From: Hydrogenophaga sp.
GTDB lineage: Bacteria > Pseudomonadota > Gammaproteobacteria > Burkholderiales > Burkholderiaceae_C
NCBI RefSeq assembly: GCF_018780385.1
Contig: NZ_JADMJO010000030.1
Location: 1 to 64,000 of the forward strand
Reading direction: 5' to 3'
Length of the DNA: 64,000 nucleotides
This document shows, one piece after another, positions 51,028-60,267 of the stretch. The notes under the pieces are model-generated. The model was not told where the DNA came from, did no database searches, and saw only the letters and a list, made by a program, of their open reading frames with translations. How positions within the stretch are numbered: position 1 is the stretch's first letter; the number at the start of each line of letters is the position of its first letter. The translations under genes and the position numbers were made by a program.

Positions 51028-52164
51028 ATGCCACACCGCAGTTCTGTCCAGCACCGTCCACGCCCGCGCTTGCTCGTGGTGGACGACGAAGCTCCCCAGC
51101 AACGCGCGCTCTGCGAAATCCTGGTTGACCAGGGCTATGAGGTCGTGGGCTGCACCGATCCGCTGGTGGCTTTGAACAAGCTCGAACAGTCCACCTTCGA
51201 GCTCCTGCTCACCGACCTGCAGATGCCGGGCATGGACGGCATCGAGTTGACCCGCCGGGCCCAGGCGGTGGCGCCCGACATGGTGATCGTGCTCATGACT
51301 GCGCACGGCAGCATCGGCAGCGTGGTGGACGCCATGAAGAATGGCGCCATTGACTACGTGCAGAAGCCCTTTCGCATCAGCGGCATCGTGCCCGCGGTTG
51401 AGCGCGCACTCGAGGTGCAGCGATTGCGGGTGAACAACCGTCGGCTCGAAGCCGAGGTGTCTCAACAGGTCAAGGAGCTGGTGGCCGTGAACCAGGAGCT
51501 CGACGCGTTTGCCGCCCGGCTCGCGCACGACCTGCGGGGACCTCTGGTCAACATGCGCAGCATCCTGGAGCTGACCTTGCAGGACTCGGGCGATCTGCTT
51601 GACGCGCAGCAGGCGGAGTTGGTGCGCCTGGGCGTGCAGTCGGGTGACCTGGCGTTGCGCATGGTGCGCGACCTGCTCGACTTCGCCCGCCTGGGCAACC
51701 AGCCACTCACCATGGGCCCGCTGCAACTGGACGATGTCCTGAAGGCGGCGCTGACCACCGTGCAATCGCCCAGTGCGCAGCGCGCCATTGAATGGAGCAT
51801 CGGCCCGCTGCCGGCCATCAACGGGCATGCGGGCCTGTTGCAGCAAGCGTTCGTCAATCTGCTGGGCAACGCGATCAAGTACACCTCGGCGCGCGACGTG
51901 GCGCACATCAGCGTGACCGCCCAGGTGCTGCCCAATGGCGGCCATGAAATCGTGTTTGCCGACGACGGCGCGGGCTTCGACCCCAGGCAGGCGGACCAGC
52001 TCTTCAAGCCGTTTCGTCGCCTGCACACCGCCGAAGAGTTCGTGGGCGAGGGCATGGGCCTGGCCAATGTGCGGCGCATCGTTGAGCGCCACGGTGGCAC
52101 GGTGATGGCGCGCGGGCGGCTGGGCGAAGGCGCCAGCTTCACGATCGTGCTGCCAGCAGCTTAG
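51028..52164 (+). CDS. REC-histidine kinase hybrid
   Basis: 378 aa. Receiver (about 13-125) with LLVVDDEAPQ, phospho-acceptor Asp63 in LLLTDLQMPGMDG and YVQKPFR; linker coiled coil; HisKA with AARLAHDLRGPLVNM (His about 167) and HATPase with NLLGNAIKYTS, DDGAGFDPRQ and GEGMGLANV. Same domain order as the protein at 43924 but a distinct sequence, so related rather than duplicated. Divergent from the giant PAS/GAF kinase, which suggests a two-gene signalling unit. Confidence 0.9.
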   Translation: MPHRSSVQHRPRPRLLVVDDEAPQQRALCEILVDQGYEVVGCTDPLVALNKLEQSTFELLLTDLQMPGMDGIELTRRAQAVAPDMVIVLMTAHGSIGSVVDAMKNGAIDYVQKPFRISGIVPAVERALEVQRLRVNNRRLEAEVSQQVKELVAVNQELDAFAARLAHDLRGPLVNMRSILELTLQDSGDLLDAQQAELVRLGVQSGDLALRMVRDLLDFARLGNQPLTMGPLQLDDVLKAALTTVQSPSAQRAIEWSIGPLPAINGHAGLLQQAFVNLLGNAIKYTSARDVAHISVTAQVLPNGGHEIVFADDGAGFDPRQADQLFKPFRRLHTAEEFVGEGMGLANVRRIVERHGGTVMARGRLGEGASFTIVLPAA

Positions 52165-52168
52165 GGCG

Positions 52169-53104
52169 ATGATGGGCGGCATGACGCCCCTCTTGAACGC
52201 CCGCCAAACCGCCGACGCCTTGCCCTACCCGGCACTGGCCGACGAGATCGAATCCTTGTTGCGCGACCCCGGTGTGGTGGTGCCGCCGCGCATCGTGCAG
52301 GCACTGGCCGGCGGTGGCAGCCTGTTCGTGATGCCCGCCGCCGATGCGCGCGTGGCCATCACCAAGCTCATCACCTTCATCCCCGACAACGCCTCGCGCA
52401 ATCTGCCCGCGATCCAGGGCGACATCGTGGTGTTCGACGCCCTCACCGGCCAGCGCACCACCCTGCTCGATGGCCCGACCGTGACCGCCCGGCGCACGGC
52501 GGCGGTGTCCCTGCTGGCGGCACGGCTGCTGGCGCCGCGCACCGACGGGCCCCTGCTCATCGTGGGTGCGGGCGTGCAGGGCCGCGCGCACCTGGAAGCC
52601 TTTCACGCGGGGCTGGGTGTGCAAGAAGTGTGGGTGGCCTCACGCAGTGCGGCCAGCGCCGACGCACTGGTGATGCATGCGCGCGGCCTCGGCATGAGTG
52701 CACGCCGCGCGACGGATGTAGACGCCGCGCTGGCCGATTGCCCATTGGTGGTGAGCTGCACCTCGGCGCAGGCCGTGGCCCTGCGCGCGCGGCCGCGCAC
52801 CGACGCCTTCGTGGCGGCGGTGGGCGCGTTCACGCCGCGCATGGTGGAGTGGGCGCCCGAGGTCTGCCGCTGGCTCGCCGCCGAAGGCCTGCTGGTGGTG
52901 GACACGCGCGATGCCGACCACGAGGCCGGCGACCTCTTGCAAGCCGGCATCGACGTGCCCGCACTGGCCACGCTGGCCGACGTGGTGCGCGAGCCGGCTG
53001 CGCACCGGCACGGCGGACCGGTGTTCTTCAAGAGCTGCGGCTGGGCGGGTTGGGACCTGGCCGCGGCGCGATGCGTGTCTGGAAGTCTGGCGCCTCAGCG
53101 GTAG
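52169..53104 (+). CDS. Pyrroline-2-carboxylate reductase / ornithine cyclodeaminase-family protein
   Basis: 311 aa (a second ATG at 52181 starts MTPLLNARQ). Ornithine cyclodeaminase/mu-crystallin fold with Rossmann motif LIVGAGVQGRAHLEAF and ITKLITFIPDNASRN. Members of this length include Delta1-pyrroline-2-carboxylate reductases, which make L-proline from the product of trans-3-hydroxyproline dehydration, and alanine dehydrogenases. It starts five bases after the REC-kinase stop and ends 10 bases inside the convergent Lrp gene. Exact substrate not settled. Confidence 0.8.
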   Translation: MMGGMTPLLNARQTADALPYPALADEIESLLRDPGVVVPPRIVQALAGGGSLFVMPAADARVAITKLITFIPDNASRNLPAIQGDIVVFDALTGQRTTLLDGPTVTARRTAAVSLLAARLLAPRTDGPLLIVGAGVQGRAHLEAFHAGLGVQEVWVASRSAASADALVMHARGLGMSARRATDVDAALADCPLVVSCTSAQAVALRARPRTDAFVAAVGAFTPRMVEWAPEVCRWLAAEGLLVVDTRDADHEAGDLLQAGIDVPALATLADVVREPAAHRHGGPVFFKSCGWAGWDLAAARCVSGSLAPQR

Positions 53105-53523
53105 GTCGCCAGGTGGATGCTGGTCTCGGTGCTCTGGATGCCCTTGACCAGCCGGATGCGCTCCAGCACCTGGGAGAGCTCGGTCATGGAACCTGCACTG
53201 AGCTCGGCCAGCAGGTCCCAGCGGCCGTTGGTGTCGTGCAGCGCGGCCACGCCGGGCTCGCCCAGCAGGCTGGCGATCACCGCGCGCGTCTGGTTGCCGT
53301 CCACCAGCACCCCCATCCAGGCGCGGATGCGCTCGGGCTCGGCGTCGGGCCGCAGGCGCACCGTGTAGCCCACGATCAGCTGCTGGTCTTCGAGCTTGCG
53401 GATGCGGTTCGTCACGGTGCCGCGCGAGACCTTGAGGCGGTGCGCCAACTCGGCCACGGTGGCGCGCGCGTTCTGGCGCAGTTGGGCAATCAGGGCTTGG
53501 TCAATGTCGTCCATGTTGATCAT
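53095..53523 (-). CDS. Lrp/AsnC-family regulator divergent from ornithine cyclodeaminase
   Basis: 142 aa (a second start at 53514 is three residues later, MDDIDQALIAQ). Winged-helix domain (VAELAHRLKVSRGTVTNRIR) and RAM domain (GVAALHDTNGRWDLLAEL). The frame stays open far upstream through antisense of ocd, but only this start gives a family-like protein. Divergent from ocd with 96 bases between, so probably its local regulator, responding to ornithine or proline; its 3' end overlaps that of the reductase gene by 10 bases. Confidence 0.87.
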   Translation of the reverse strand: MINMDDIDQALIAQLRQNARATVAELAHRLKVSRGTVTNRIRKLEDQQLIVGYTVRLRPDAEPERIRAWMGVLVDGNQTRAVIASLLGEPGVAALHDTNGRWDLLAELSAGSMTELSQVLERIRLVKGIQSTETSIHLATYR

Positions 53524-53619
53524 TTTGGCACTCAAGGCTGCCGTTTTGCTGCATTTCTTCTGTTTTTGACAGATTTTTGCCGATTCACATTGCCACGCGG
53601 CTGCGGGACACTGCTGTTC

Positions 53620-54696
53620 ATGACTTCGAGCAACACCATGAACCCCGCACACACCCTCTTTCTGAGCGCCCCCGCCGCCGCCGACCTCATCAACCGCCAC
53701 GGCATCCCGCAGACCCTGCGCGGCATGCGCGACGCCATCGCTGAAGACTTCGCGCGCTGGGCCGATTTCGACAAATCGGCCCGCGTGGCCAATCACAGCG
53801 CCAACGGCGTGATCGAGCTCATGCCGATCGCCGACGACACGCTCTACAGCTTCAAATACGTCAACGGCCACCCGAAAAACACCCGCCTGGGCCTGTCCAC
53901 CGTGATGGCCTTCGGCGTGCTGGCCGACGTGGCCACCGGTACCCCGCTGCTGCTGTCCGAACTCACACTCACCACCGCGCTGCGCACTGCGGCCACCTCG
54001 GCCATGGCCGCCCAGACGCTGGCCCGCCCCGACAGCCGCGTCATGGCCCTCATCGGCAACGGCGCGCAGAGCGAATTCCAGGCACTGGCCTTCCAGCACC
54101 TGGTGGGCATCACCACGCTGCGCGTGTTCGACGTGGACCGCGAGGCCACCGCCAAGCTGGTGGCCAACCTGGCCGGCAGCGGCCTGGCCATCGTGGTGTG
54201 CGACAGCACTGCAGAGGCTGTGCGCGGTGCCGACATCGTCACCACCATCACCGCCGACAAGACCAACGCCACCATCATCACACCCGGGATGCTCGAGCCC
54301 GGCATGCACATCAACGGTGTGGGCGGCGACTGCCCCGGCAAAACCGAGCTGCACGCCGAGGTGTTGCAGCGTGCCAGTGTGTTCGTGGAGTACACGCCGC
54401 AGACGCGGGTCGAAGGCGACATCCAGCAGATGCCAGCCGATTTCGCCGTGACCGAACTGCACGATGTGTTGGCCGGCCGCCAGAGCGGACGCACCCACGC
54501 CGAGCAGATCACCGTGTTCGACTCGGTGGGCTTCGCGCTGGAGGACTACTCCGCCCTGCGCTTCATGCACGCCCTGGCGATAGCCCAAGGCATGGGCACC
54601 ACTGTCTCGCTGATCCCCGATCTGGCGGACCCGAAGAACCTGTTTGGCGCGCTGCGCCCTCAGGTGGCTGCGGCTGCGCTGCGACTGGTGGCCTGA
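53620..54696 (+). CDS. ocd: Ornithine cyclodeaminase
   Basis: 358 aa. Converts L-ornithine to L-proline and ammonia with bound NAD. MALIGNGAQSEFQALAF (Rossmann motif), FKYVNGHPKNT, VGGDCPGKTEL and VEYTPQTRVEGDIQQ are conserved in the long ornithine cyclodeaminases of Pseudomonas/Rhizobium type (about 350 aa). Start at MTSSNTMNPAH; the second ATG at 53638 is also possible. The nearby Lrp gene is divergent and the proline made can be oxidised by PutA encoded at 4.3-7.3 kb. Confidence 0.9.
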   Translation: MTSSNTMNPAHTLFLSAPAAADLINRHGIPQTLRGMRDAIAEDFARWADFDKSARVANHSANGVIELMPIADDTLYSFKYVNGHPKNTRLGLSTVMAFGVLADVATGTPLLLSELTLTTALRTAATSAMAAQTLARPDSRVMALIGNGAQSEFQALAFQHLVGITTLRVFDVDREATAKLVANLAGSGLAIVVCDSTAEAVRGADIVTTITADKTNATIITPGMLEPGMHINGVGGDCPGKTELHAEVLQRASVFVEYTPQTRVEGDIQQMPADFAVTELHDVLAGRQSGRTHAEQITVFDSVGFALEDYSALRFMHALAIAQGMGTTVSLIPDLADPKNLFGALRPQVAAAALRLVA

Positions 54697-54700
54697 GGCC

Positions 54701-56302
54701 TCAGCGCAGCAGACGCCAGGCTTCGCCGGCGGCGCGCGCGCCCGAAAGCAGCGCGCCTTCCATGAAGCCCTGGTACTCGTAAAACGAGTCGGTGTGTTCG
54801 CCAGCAAACAGCAGGCGCCCCACCGGCTTGGCGTACTGGCCTTCAAGCGTGGTGAAGTAGCCCGGCGGGTTGTTGCTGTAGCCACCGCCAAACAGCGGGT
54901 TCTTCTCCCAATTCTCCAGATGCGCCAGCAGGCGCCCCTTGCTGTCGCGCACCGCCAGCGCCGTGGTGCCGGGCCAGACCCGCTCCAGATCCCCGAGAAA
55001 GGCGGTGGCTTCGGACTGGGTACGCGCCGGGTCCAGGCGCGCGGCGCGGTTGCCGCCCGAGTAATCGGTGAGCACACCACGCACACCGTATTGCGCGCGC
55101 GCTGGATTGGTCTCCCAGGTGTTCTGGTGATTGGGCAGGTCGCTGTAGCTGCCCCCATCGCTGTTGAGTCGCTCGTACCAGGGCCGGCCTTTGAAACCGA
55201 TCATGAGCTTGCAGTTCAGCCCGTAGTCAAAGCGCTCGATGGCATCGCGCTTGAACGCGGGCAGCGCCACGCTGGCGTCAAACTCGATGCTGCGCATGGC
55301 CGGAGCCGGCAGCGTCAGGATCACCACGGCGTGCGTGCGTTCGACCACCTTGCCCGCCACATCAAAAGCGAGCTTGAAGCGCCCGTCGGCCAGCCGGCTC
55401 ACTTTGAGCAGGCGGTGCCCGTGACTGACTGGCGTGGGCAACAACGCGGCCAGGCCGGTGGCCACGCGGTCATTGCCCTCAACGATGTGGAAGCGCTCGT
55501 CACTGAACACGCCAAAGGGCTTGAACACGGAGCGGCGGCTGGCCTGGGCGAAAAACAGAAACGAGAGCGCGCTCTGTTGTTCGATCTCGCGCCCGAATTC
55601 GATGGTGTACGCCACATCGAGCACCTGCGAAATCAGCGGCCCCGCCCCGCGCGAGCGCAGGTAGTCCTTGAGGGTGGTGAAGTCCAGGGTGCGATCGAAG
55701 GCGGTGTAGCTGTCGGCAGTGGGGCCACTCGACAGGCGCTTGAGATCGGTCGTCATGGCCGCGGTGAGCGCTCGGTACTCTGCCACCACCTCTGCCTCGC
55801 TGAAGCTGCGCCCGTCAAAGAAATAGAACGGCTCGCCCGGCTCCTTGTTGTAGTCCTCCAGCGTGAGGCCCATGCCGGTGGCCAGGTTGCGCAGCGTCAC
55901 GTGGGTGGTGTCGATCAGCTCTGCACCACGCTCGGCCACCTGCCCCGGGAACACGCCACGCAAGGAGGCCACACGGCCGCCGACATGGTCACTGGCTTCA
56001 TACACCTGCGCCCCGATGCGCTTGCCAGCGAGCAGGTAGGCGCCGTGAAGGCCCGCCAGCCCCGCACCGACCACACCCACATCGGACGGCACCTGCGCCA
56101 GTGCACGGCGCCAGGGCATTGCAGCGAGCATGGATCCGGCCGCTGCGCCCTGCAACAACCGTCGCCGCGACGCATCGGCGCCAGCCAAGCGGGGCTGGCC
56201 GGCGCGCCCGATCGCCTCGCTCTCGGCCATGCCCGTTGCATCACACCAGGCCGACAGCGCACCCACACGCTGCAACCGATCAAACCACCGAGTTCTGCCC
56301 AT
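54701..56302 (-). CDS. Tat-exported flavin monoamine oxidase family protein
   Basis: 533 aa. The ATG at 56302 has a near-perfect AGGAGGTG five bases upstream. A twin-arginine-type signal (SRRRLLQGAAAGSMLAAMPW, ending ALAQ) follows an extended n-region of about 45 residues. FAD-binding VGVVGAGLAGLHGAYLLAGK, then HVGGRVASLRG and the C-terminal LLFAGEHTDSFYEYQGFMEG are typical flavin amine oxidases. Predicted to oxidise an amine in the periplasm. Convergent with ocd, stop to stop. Confidence 0.88.
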   Translation of the reverse strand: MGRTRWFDRLQRVGALSAWCDATGMAESEAIGRAGQPRLAGADASRRRLLQGAAAGSMLAAMPWRRALAQVPSDVGVVGAGLAGLHGAYLLAGKRIGAQVYEASDHVGGRVASLRGVFPGQVAERGAELIDTTHVTLRNLATGMGLTLEDYNKEPGEPFYFFDGRSFSEAEVVAEYRALTAAMTTDLKRLSSGPTADSYTAFDRTLDFTTLKDYLRSRGAGPLISQVLDVAYTIEFGREIEQQSALSFLFFAQASRRSVFKPFGVFSDERFHIVEGNDRVATGLAALLPTPVSHGHRLLKVSRLADGRFKLAFDVAGKVVERTHAVVILTLPAPAMRSIEFDASVALPAFKRDAIERFDYGLNCKLMIGFKGRPWYERLNSDGGSYSDLPNHQNTWETNPARAQYGVRGVLTDYSGGNRAARLDPARTQSEATAFLGDLERVWPGTTALAVRDSKGRLLAHLENWEKNPLFGGGYSNNPPGYFTTLEGQYAKPVGRLLFAGEHTDSFYEYQGFMEGALLSGARAAGEAWRLLR

Positions 56303-56395
56303 GATTCACCTCCTGCCTGCATTGGCGGGCAAGGGCCGTCCGGCGTCAAGAGCCAATTGCGGGGGGAATGGTTGGCTCCACCGGCCGGGGTGAGC

Positions 56396-57280
56396 TCAGC
56401 GCACGGTCTGTGTCAGCCAACCGGTGAAGGCCTGAACAGCCGGGCGGTGCTGGTCGCCCGCACGCACCGACATGAAATGCACCGGCTGGACGACCGCCTG
56501 AAACACCTTCTCACCGAGGATCACCAGTTCGCCGCGTTCCAGCTCCCGGGCGGCCAGGCGGGTGCTCTCCAGTGCCACCCCCATGCCGTCGACCGCAGCC
56601 GCGATGGCCATCGCCGCGCGGTCAAACGCCGGGCGCGGGCGAGCGGGCAGCGACAGGCCATGGCGCTCGAACCACTGGCCCCAGGTGAGCGGGCTCAGGG
56701 TGGAGTCGATCAAGGTCAGCTGATGGATCTGCCTGGCCGCCGGCACGCGCCGCACCAACAGCGAGGGTGACACCAGGGGTGCGATCCGTTCGGACCCCAA
56801 CGGCACCACCAGCAGTCCAGACATTTCGCGCACCGCGCCATATGACAGTTCCACGTCGACCTCACGCACGACCCGCAGATCCAGCGCGTCGGCGCCCGTG
56901 GTCAGGCGAATGTTGACGCCGGGGTGCGCAGCCAGGAATTCGTTGAGGCGTGGACCCAGCCACTTGAGGGCAAGGCTTGGCGCGCAATGGACCGACAGCA
57001 CCTGGTCTTGTGTGGGCAATTGCACATCGGCGCAGGCCGCCTCCAGCGCATCGAACAGCCGCGCCAGGCTCTCGAACAGGCGCCGCCCTTCGAGCGTGGT
57101 CTGCACCTGGCGGTGGCGGCGTTCGAACAGCGCGCGGCCGAAGTGCCGCTCCAGGTCACGGATCTGGTGGCTGATGGCCGAGGCGGTGAGGTGCAACTCT
57201 TGAGCGGCCAGCGCAAAACTCTGCAGGCGCGCAGCGGCCTCGAAGGTGCGCAGGCGCGCCAGCGGTGGAAAATTCCTCAT
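56396..57280 (-). CDS. LysR-family regulator (GcvA type)
   Basis: 294 aa starting at MRNFPPLARLRTFEAAARL (ATG at 57280; earlier starts at 57310 and 57328 lack a good site). Winged helix with LTASAISHQIRDLERHFG, and an effector domain (VLSVHCAPSLALKWLGPRL) like GcvA. The divergent neighbour is a class II aldolase-family gene 109 bases away, the likely target. Effector unknown. Confidence 0.86.
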   Translation of the reverse strand: MRNFPPLARLRTFEAAARLQSFALAAQELHLTASAISHQIRDLERHFGRALFERRHRQVQTTLEGRRLFESLARLFDALEAACADVQLPTQDQVLSVHCAPSLALKWLGPRLNEFLAAHPGVNIRLTTGADALDLRVVREVDVELSYGAVREMSGLLVVPLGSERIAPLVSPSLLVRRVPAARQIHQLTLIDSTLSPLTWGQWFERHGLSLPARPRPAFDRAAMAIAAAVDGMGVALESTRLAARELERGELVILGEKVFQAVVQPVHFMSVRAGDQHRPAVQAFTGWLTQTVR

Positions 57281-57389
57281 GCGATGGGCTTTCAGATGAA
57301 ACTGGCTCATGTTTCCATGAGCATTCATCGTTTGTCAATGCGTGTGCCCTGGCCCACCATGGCGGCACATCACCACCCGAGGAGACACC

Positions 57390-58256
57390 ATGTCCGCCGT
57401 GCTTGAAAAACTCTCGATGCTGGGCCAGAAGGAATACCGCCACGACCCGCTGACCGACCCCAAGGTCTCGATCTACCAGCCCGACCAGCCCGGCCTGATC
57501 TACCCCGGCATCCCCTCGTTCGACAACGTGGCGCAGGAGCGGCAGTACTTGAAAGAGCGGCTGGCCGGCGCCTGCCGCGCGTTTGCGCGCCAAGGCTTTG
57601 ACTACGGCTTCGCCGGCCACCTGACCATTCGCGACCCCGAGCATCCGCACCTGTACTGGACCAACCCGATGGCGGTGCATTTCGCGCAGGTGAAGGTGTC
57701 CAACCTGATCCTGGTGGACCACGAGGGCCAGGTGGTGGAGGGCCGCCACGCGGTCAACCGCGCCGGCTTCGTGCTGCATGCCGCGGTGCACGAGGCACAT
57801 CCCGACATCATCGCCATGTGCCACGCGCACACCGTCTACGGCACGGCGTTCGCCTCACTGGGTCAGCCGCTGCAGCCGATCTCGCAGGACGCGGCCGCCT
57901 TCTTCGAGGACCACGTGGTCATTGGCGACGAAGCCGGCCAGGTGGCGGTGGAAGTGAAGGCCGGTCTGAAGGTGGCCGACTGGTTCAAAGGCGTGAAGGC
58001 AGCGATCCACCAGAACCACGGTCTGTTCACCGCGAGCCGCCACAGCATCGAGGCCGCGGCGTTCTGGTTCATTGCGCTGGAGCGCTGCTGCCAGCAGCAA
58101 CTGGCCGTGATGGCCACCGGCGCGACCCCGCGCTTGGTCCCCGCCGAGCGCGCGCGCTACAGCCGCGAGCACGTGGGCAGCGAATACATCGGCTGGTTGC
58201 ACTTCCAGACCATCTGGAACGACCTGGTGCGCAGCGAGCCCGACCTGTTCGACTGA
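57390..58256 (+). CDS. Class II aldolase/adducin family protein
   Basis: 288 aa; the ATG at 57390 has GGAG upstream. Zinc-dependent fold: AGHLTIRDPEHP, HAAVHEAHPDIIAMCHAHT with metal histidines and IHQNHGLFTAS with the third. Members include L-fuculose-1-phosphate aldolase, ribulose-5-phosphate epimerase-like enzymes and decarboxylases; substrate not predictable. Divergent from the LysR gene, convergent with the cysteine-repeat protein. Confidence 0.85.
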   Translation: MSAVLEKLSMLGQKEYRHDPLTDPKVSIYQPDQPGLIYPGIPSFDNVAQERQYLKERLAGACRAFARQGFDYGFAGHLTIRDPEHPHLYWTNPMAVHFAQVKVSNLILVDHEGQVVEGRHAVNRAGFVLHAAVHEAHPDIIAMCHAHTVYGTAFASLGQPLQPISQDAAAFFEDHVVIGDEAGQVAVEVKAGLKVADWFKGVKAAIHQNHGLFTASRHSIEAAAFWFIALERCCQQQLAVMATGATPRLVPAERARYSREHVGSEYIGWLHFQTIWNDLVRSEPDLFD

Positions 58257-58278
58257 AACAGACCGGGCCGCGTGTCGG

Positions 58279-58836
58279 TCAGCGCTGGCCGTGGGCGGCT
58301 TTGGCGGCCTTGATGCAGGCGTCCTTGGCGTCACCGGACATGGCATCGCATTTTTCAGCCGCGGCCTTGTACTTGGCCTCGTTGACTTCCTCTTTGCTGT
58401 CGGCGCGGGCTTCGGCCGTGGCTTTCGTGGCTTTGGCGCTGGCAATTGCGGCCACGTGCGCCGCTTTCGCTTCCTTGTTGCACACGTCCTTGGCGTTGCC
58501 GTTCAGGTCATCGCAGCGCTCCTTGGCCACCTCGTAGACGCCATCGGCCTTGACGGTCTGAACCTTGATGCCATCGGCCGGCTTGCCGCTGGACTTGAAT
58601 TCGAGCTCGGCGCGCGCGTTGTTGTCCTTGGCCTTGGCCTCTTCCATGCAGATGTCCTTGGCATTGGCCTTCAGACTGTCGCACGCGGCCTTGGCGGCCT
58701 TGTAGTCCGCACTGATGGCGGTCTTGGCTGCGGCGTATTCGGCCTTGTTGGGTGGAGCGGTCTGCCCAAACGCCAGAGGAGCGAAAAGACAGGCGCTGAC
58801 CAACAGCATGGCGCGGGAATGGGAATTGGTTTTCAT
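58279..58836 (-). CDS. Secreted protein with three Cys-x10-Cys repeats
   Basis: 185 aa from the ATG at 58836. Signal peptide about residues 1-24 (ending AFGQ). The mature part is lysine/alanine-rich and contains three copies of a Y-x2-A-x3-C-D-x-[LM]-x3-A-K-D-x-C unit: cysteines at 52/63, 108/119 and 163/174, each pair exactly 11 apart. These could form intrahelical-hairpin disulfides. Similar beta-proteobacterial proteins are sometimes labelled TolA-like, but homology to TolA is not shown. Convergent with the aldolase gene. Function unknown. Confidence 0.75.
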   Translation of the reverse strand: MKTNSHSRAMLLVSACLFAPLAFGQTAPPNKAEYAAAKTAISADYKAAKAACDSLKANAKDICMEEAKAKDNNARAELEFKSSGKPADGIKVQTVKADGVYEVAKERCDDLNGNAKDVCNKEAKAAHVAAIASAKATKATAEARADSKEEVNEAKYKAAAEKCDAMSGDAKDACIKAAKAAHGQR

Positions 58837-59019
58837 GGGGAGCCCTTTCAAAGTTGACGGAGTTGCGTGGAGCGGCGCCAGGCCGCTTGAGGGATCCACG
58901 CTCACAGCATCGGCCAATCAGCGCGTGGGGTCTGTTCGGTTTCCAACGTTGCCCAACGCACACAAGGCAGCAACGCGCGTGACAAGCGCGCGCACACGCG
59001 CGGCGTAGCATCGGGCGCC

Positions 59020-60267
59020 ATGCCGCACACCCCTGCCGACCCCAGCCTGATCGACTCACGCGTGGCCATGCGCCGCCTGCTCACCACGCTGGCGCTGGTC
59101 ACGCTGGGCAACAGTGGCATGTACGTGGTGGCGGTGGTGTTGCCGGCAGTGCAGGCCGAGTTCGGCGTGGGCCGCGCCGACGCTTCCCTGCCCTACACGC
59201 TGATGATGATCTGCCTGGGGATCGGCGGCCTGTTCACGGGCAAGCTCGCTGATCGCCACGGCATCACGCCGGTGCTGCGCGTGGGCGCGGTGGCGGTGGC
59301 AGGCGGCTTTGTGTGGGCGGCCTACGCGGGCAGCATCTGGACCTTTGGTCTTGCGCACGGGCTGCTGCTCGGCATGCTGGGCAGCTCGTCCACCTTTGCG
59401 CCCTTGCTGGCCGACGCGGCGCTGTGGTGGAACAAGCGCCGCGGCATGGCGGTGGCCATTGCCGCCAGCGGCAACTACGTGGCCGGCACTGTGTGGCCAC
59501 CGCTGGTGCAGTGGGGCATAGCGACCATCGGCTGGCGCCAGACCTACATCATTCTGGGCGTGGTGTGCGGCACCGGCATCTTTCTGCTGGCCAACCTCAT
59601 GCGCCAGCGCCCGCCGCTGGTGGTGACCGCGCCGGTGAGCGCGGGTGAAGCAGCGCCCGACACCAGCCGCCCGTTTGGTCTGAGCCCGAACCACGCGATG
59701 GCCCTGCTGTGCGTGGCCGGCGTGGGCTGCTGCGTGGCCATGTCGATGCCGCAGGTGCACATCGTGGCCTATTGCACCGACCTGGGCTTTGGCGCGGCGC
59801 GCGGCGCCGAGATGCTCTCGCTCATGCTGTTCTGCGGCATCGCCAGCCGGCTCATCTCAGGCTGGATCTGCGACCGCATCGGCGGCATCCGCACATTGCT
59901 GCTGGGTTCGGCCCTGCAGTGCGTGGCGTTGCTGCTGTTCCTGCCGTTCGACGGGCTGGTCTCGCTCTACCTGATTGCCGCGCTGTTCGGCCTGTTCCAG
60001 GGCGGCATCGTGCCGTCATACGCCATCATCGTGCGCGAGTATTTCCCGCCCAAAGAAGCCGGCGCGCGGGTGGGCGCGGTGATCATGGCCACGCTGGTGG
60101 GCATGGCGCTGGGCGGCTGGATGTCGGGCTGGGTGTTCGACCTGACCGGCAGCTACCACGCGGCCTTCCTCAACGGCATTGCCTTCAACCTGCTCAACAT
60201 GAGCATCGCGCTGTGGCTGTATTTCCGGGTACGCCGCATCACCCGCGCGCAGTTGGTCGGCGCTTGA
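59020..60267 (+). CDS. Major facilitator superfamily transporter
   Basis: 415 aa, 12 predicted helices. The loop GKLADRHGITPVLR (MFS motif A-like) and RLISGWICDRIGGIR in the second half mark the two six-helix bundles. N-terminus MPHTPADPSLIDSR is cytosolic. The substrate is not predictable; the fold resembles monocarboxylate/oxalate antiporters. Its 3' end overlaps that of the convergent LysR gene by 29 bases. Confidence 0.87.
   Translation: MPHTPADPSLIDSRVAMRRLLTTLALVTLGNSGMYVVAVVLPAVQAEFGVGRADASLPYTLMMICLGIGGLFTGKLADRHGITPVLRVGAVAVAGGFVWAAYAGSIWTFGLAHGLLLGMLGSSSTFAPLLADAALWWNKRRGMAVAIAASGNYVAGTVWPPLVQWGIATIGWRQTYIILGVVCGTGIFLLANLMRQRPPLVVTAPVSAGEAAPDTSRPFGLSPNHAMALLCVAGVGCCVAMSMPQVHIVAYCTDLGFGAARGAEMLSLMLFCGIASRLISGWICDRIGGIRTLLLGSALQCVALLLFLPFDGLVSLYLIAALFGLFQGGIVPSYAIIVREYFPPKEAGARVGAVIMATLVGMALGGWMSGWVFDLTGSYHAAFLNGIAFNLLNMSIALWLYFRVRRITRAQLVGA

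Noticed and set aside
52630..53600. In-frame extension fusing the reductase 3' region to ocd on the plus strand, and a minus-strand frame running through ocd antisense into the Lrp gene.
   Set aside because: Frames run on without stops only because of base composition; only the starts at 53620 and 53523 give family-like proteins, and the extensions match no domain.
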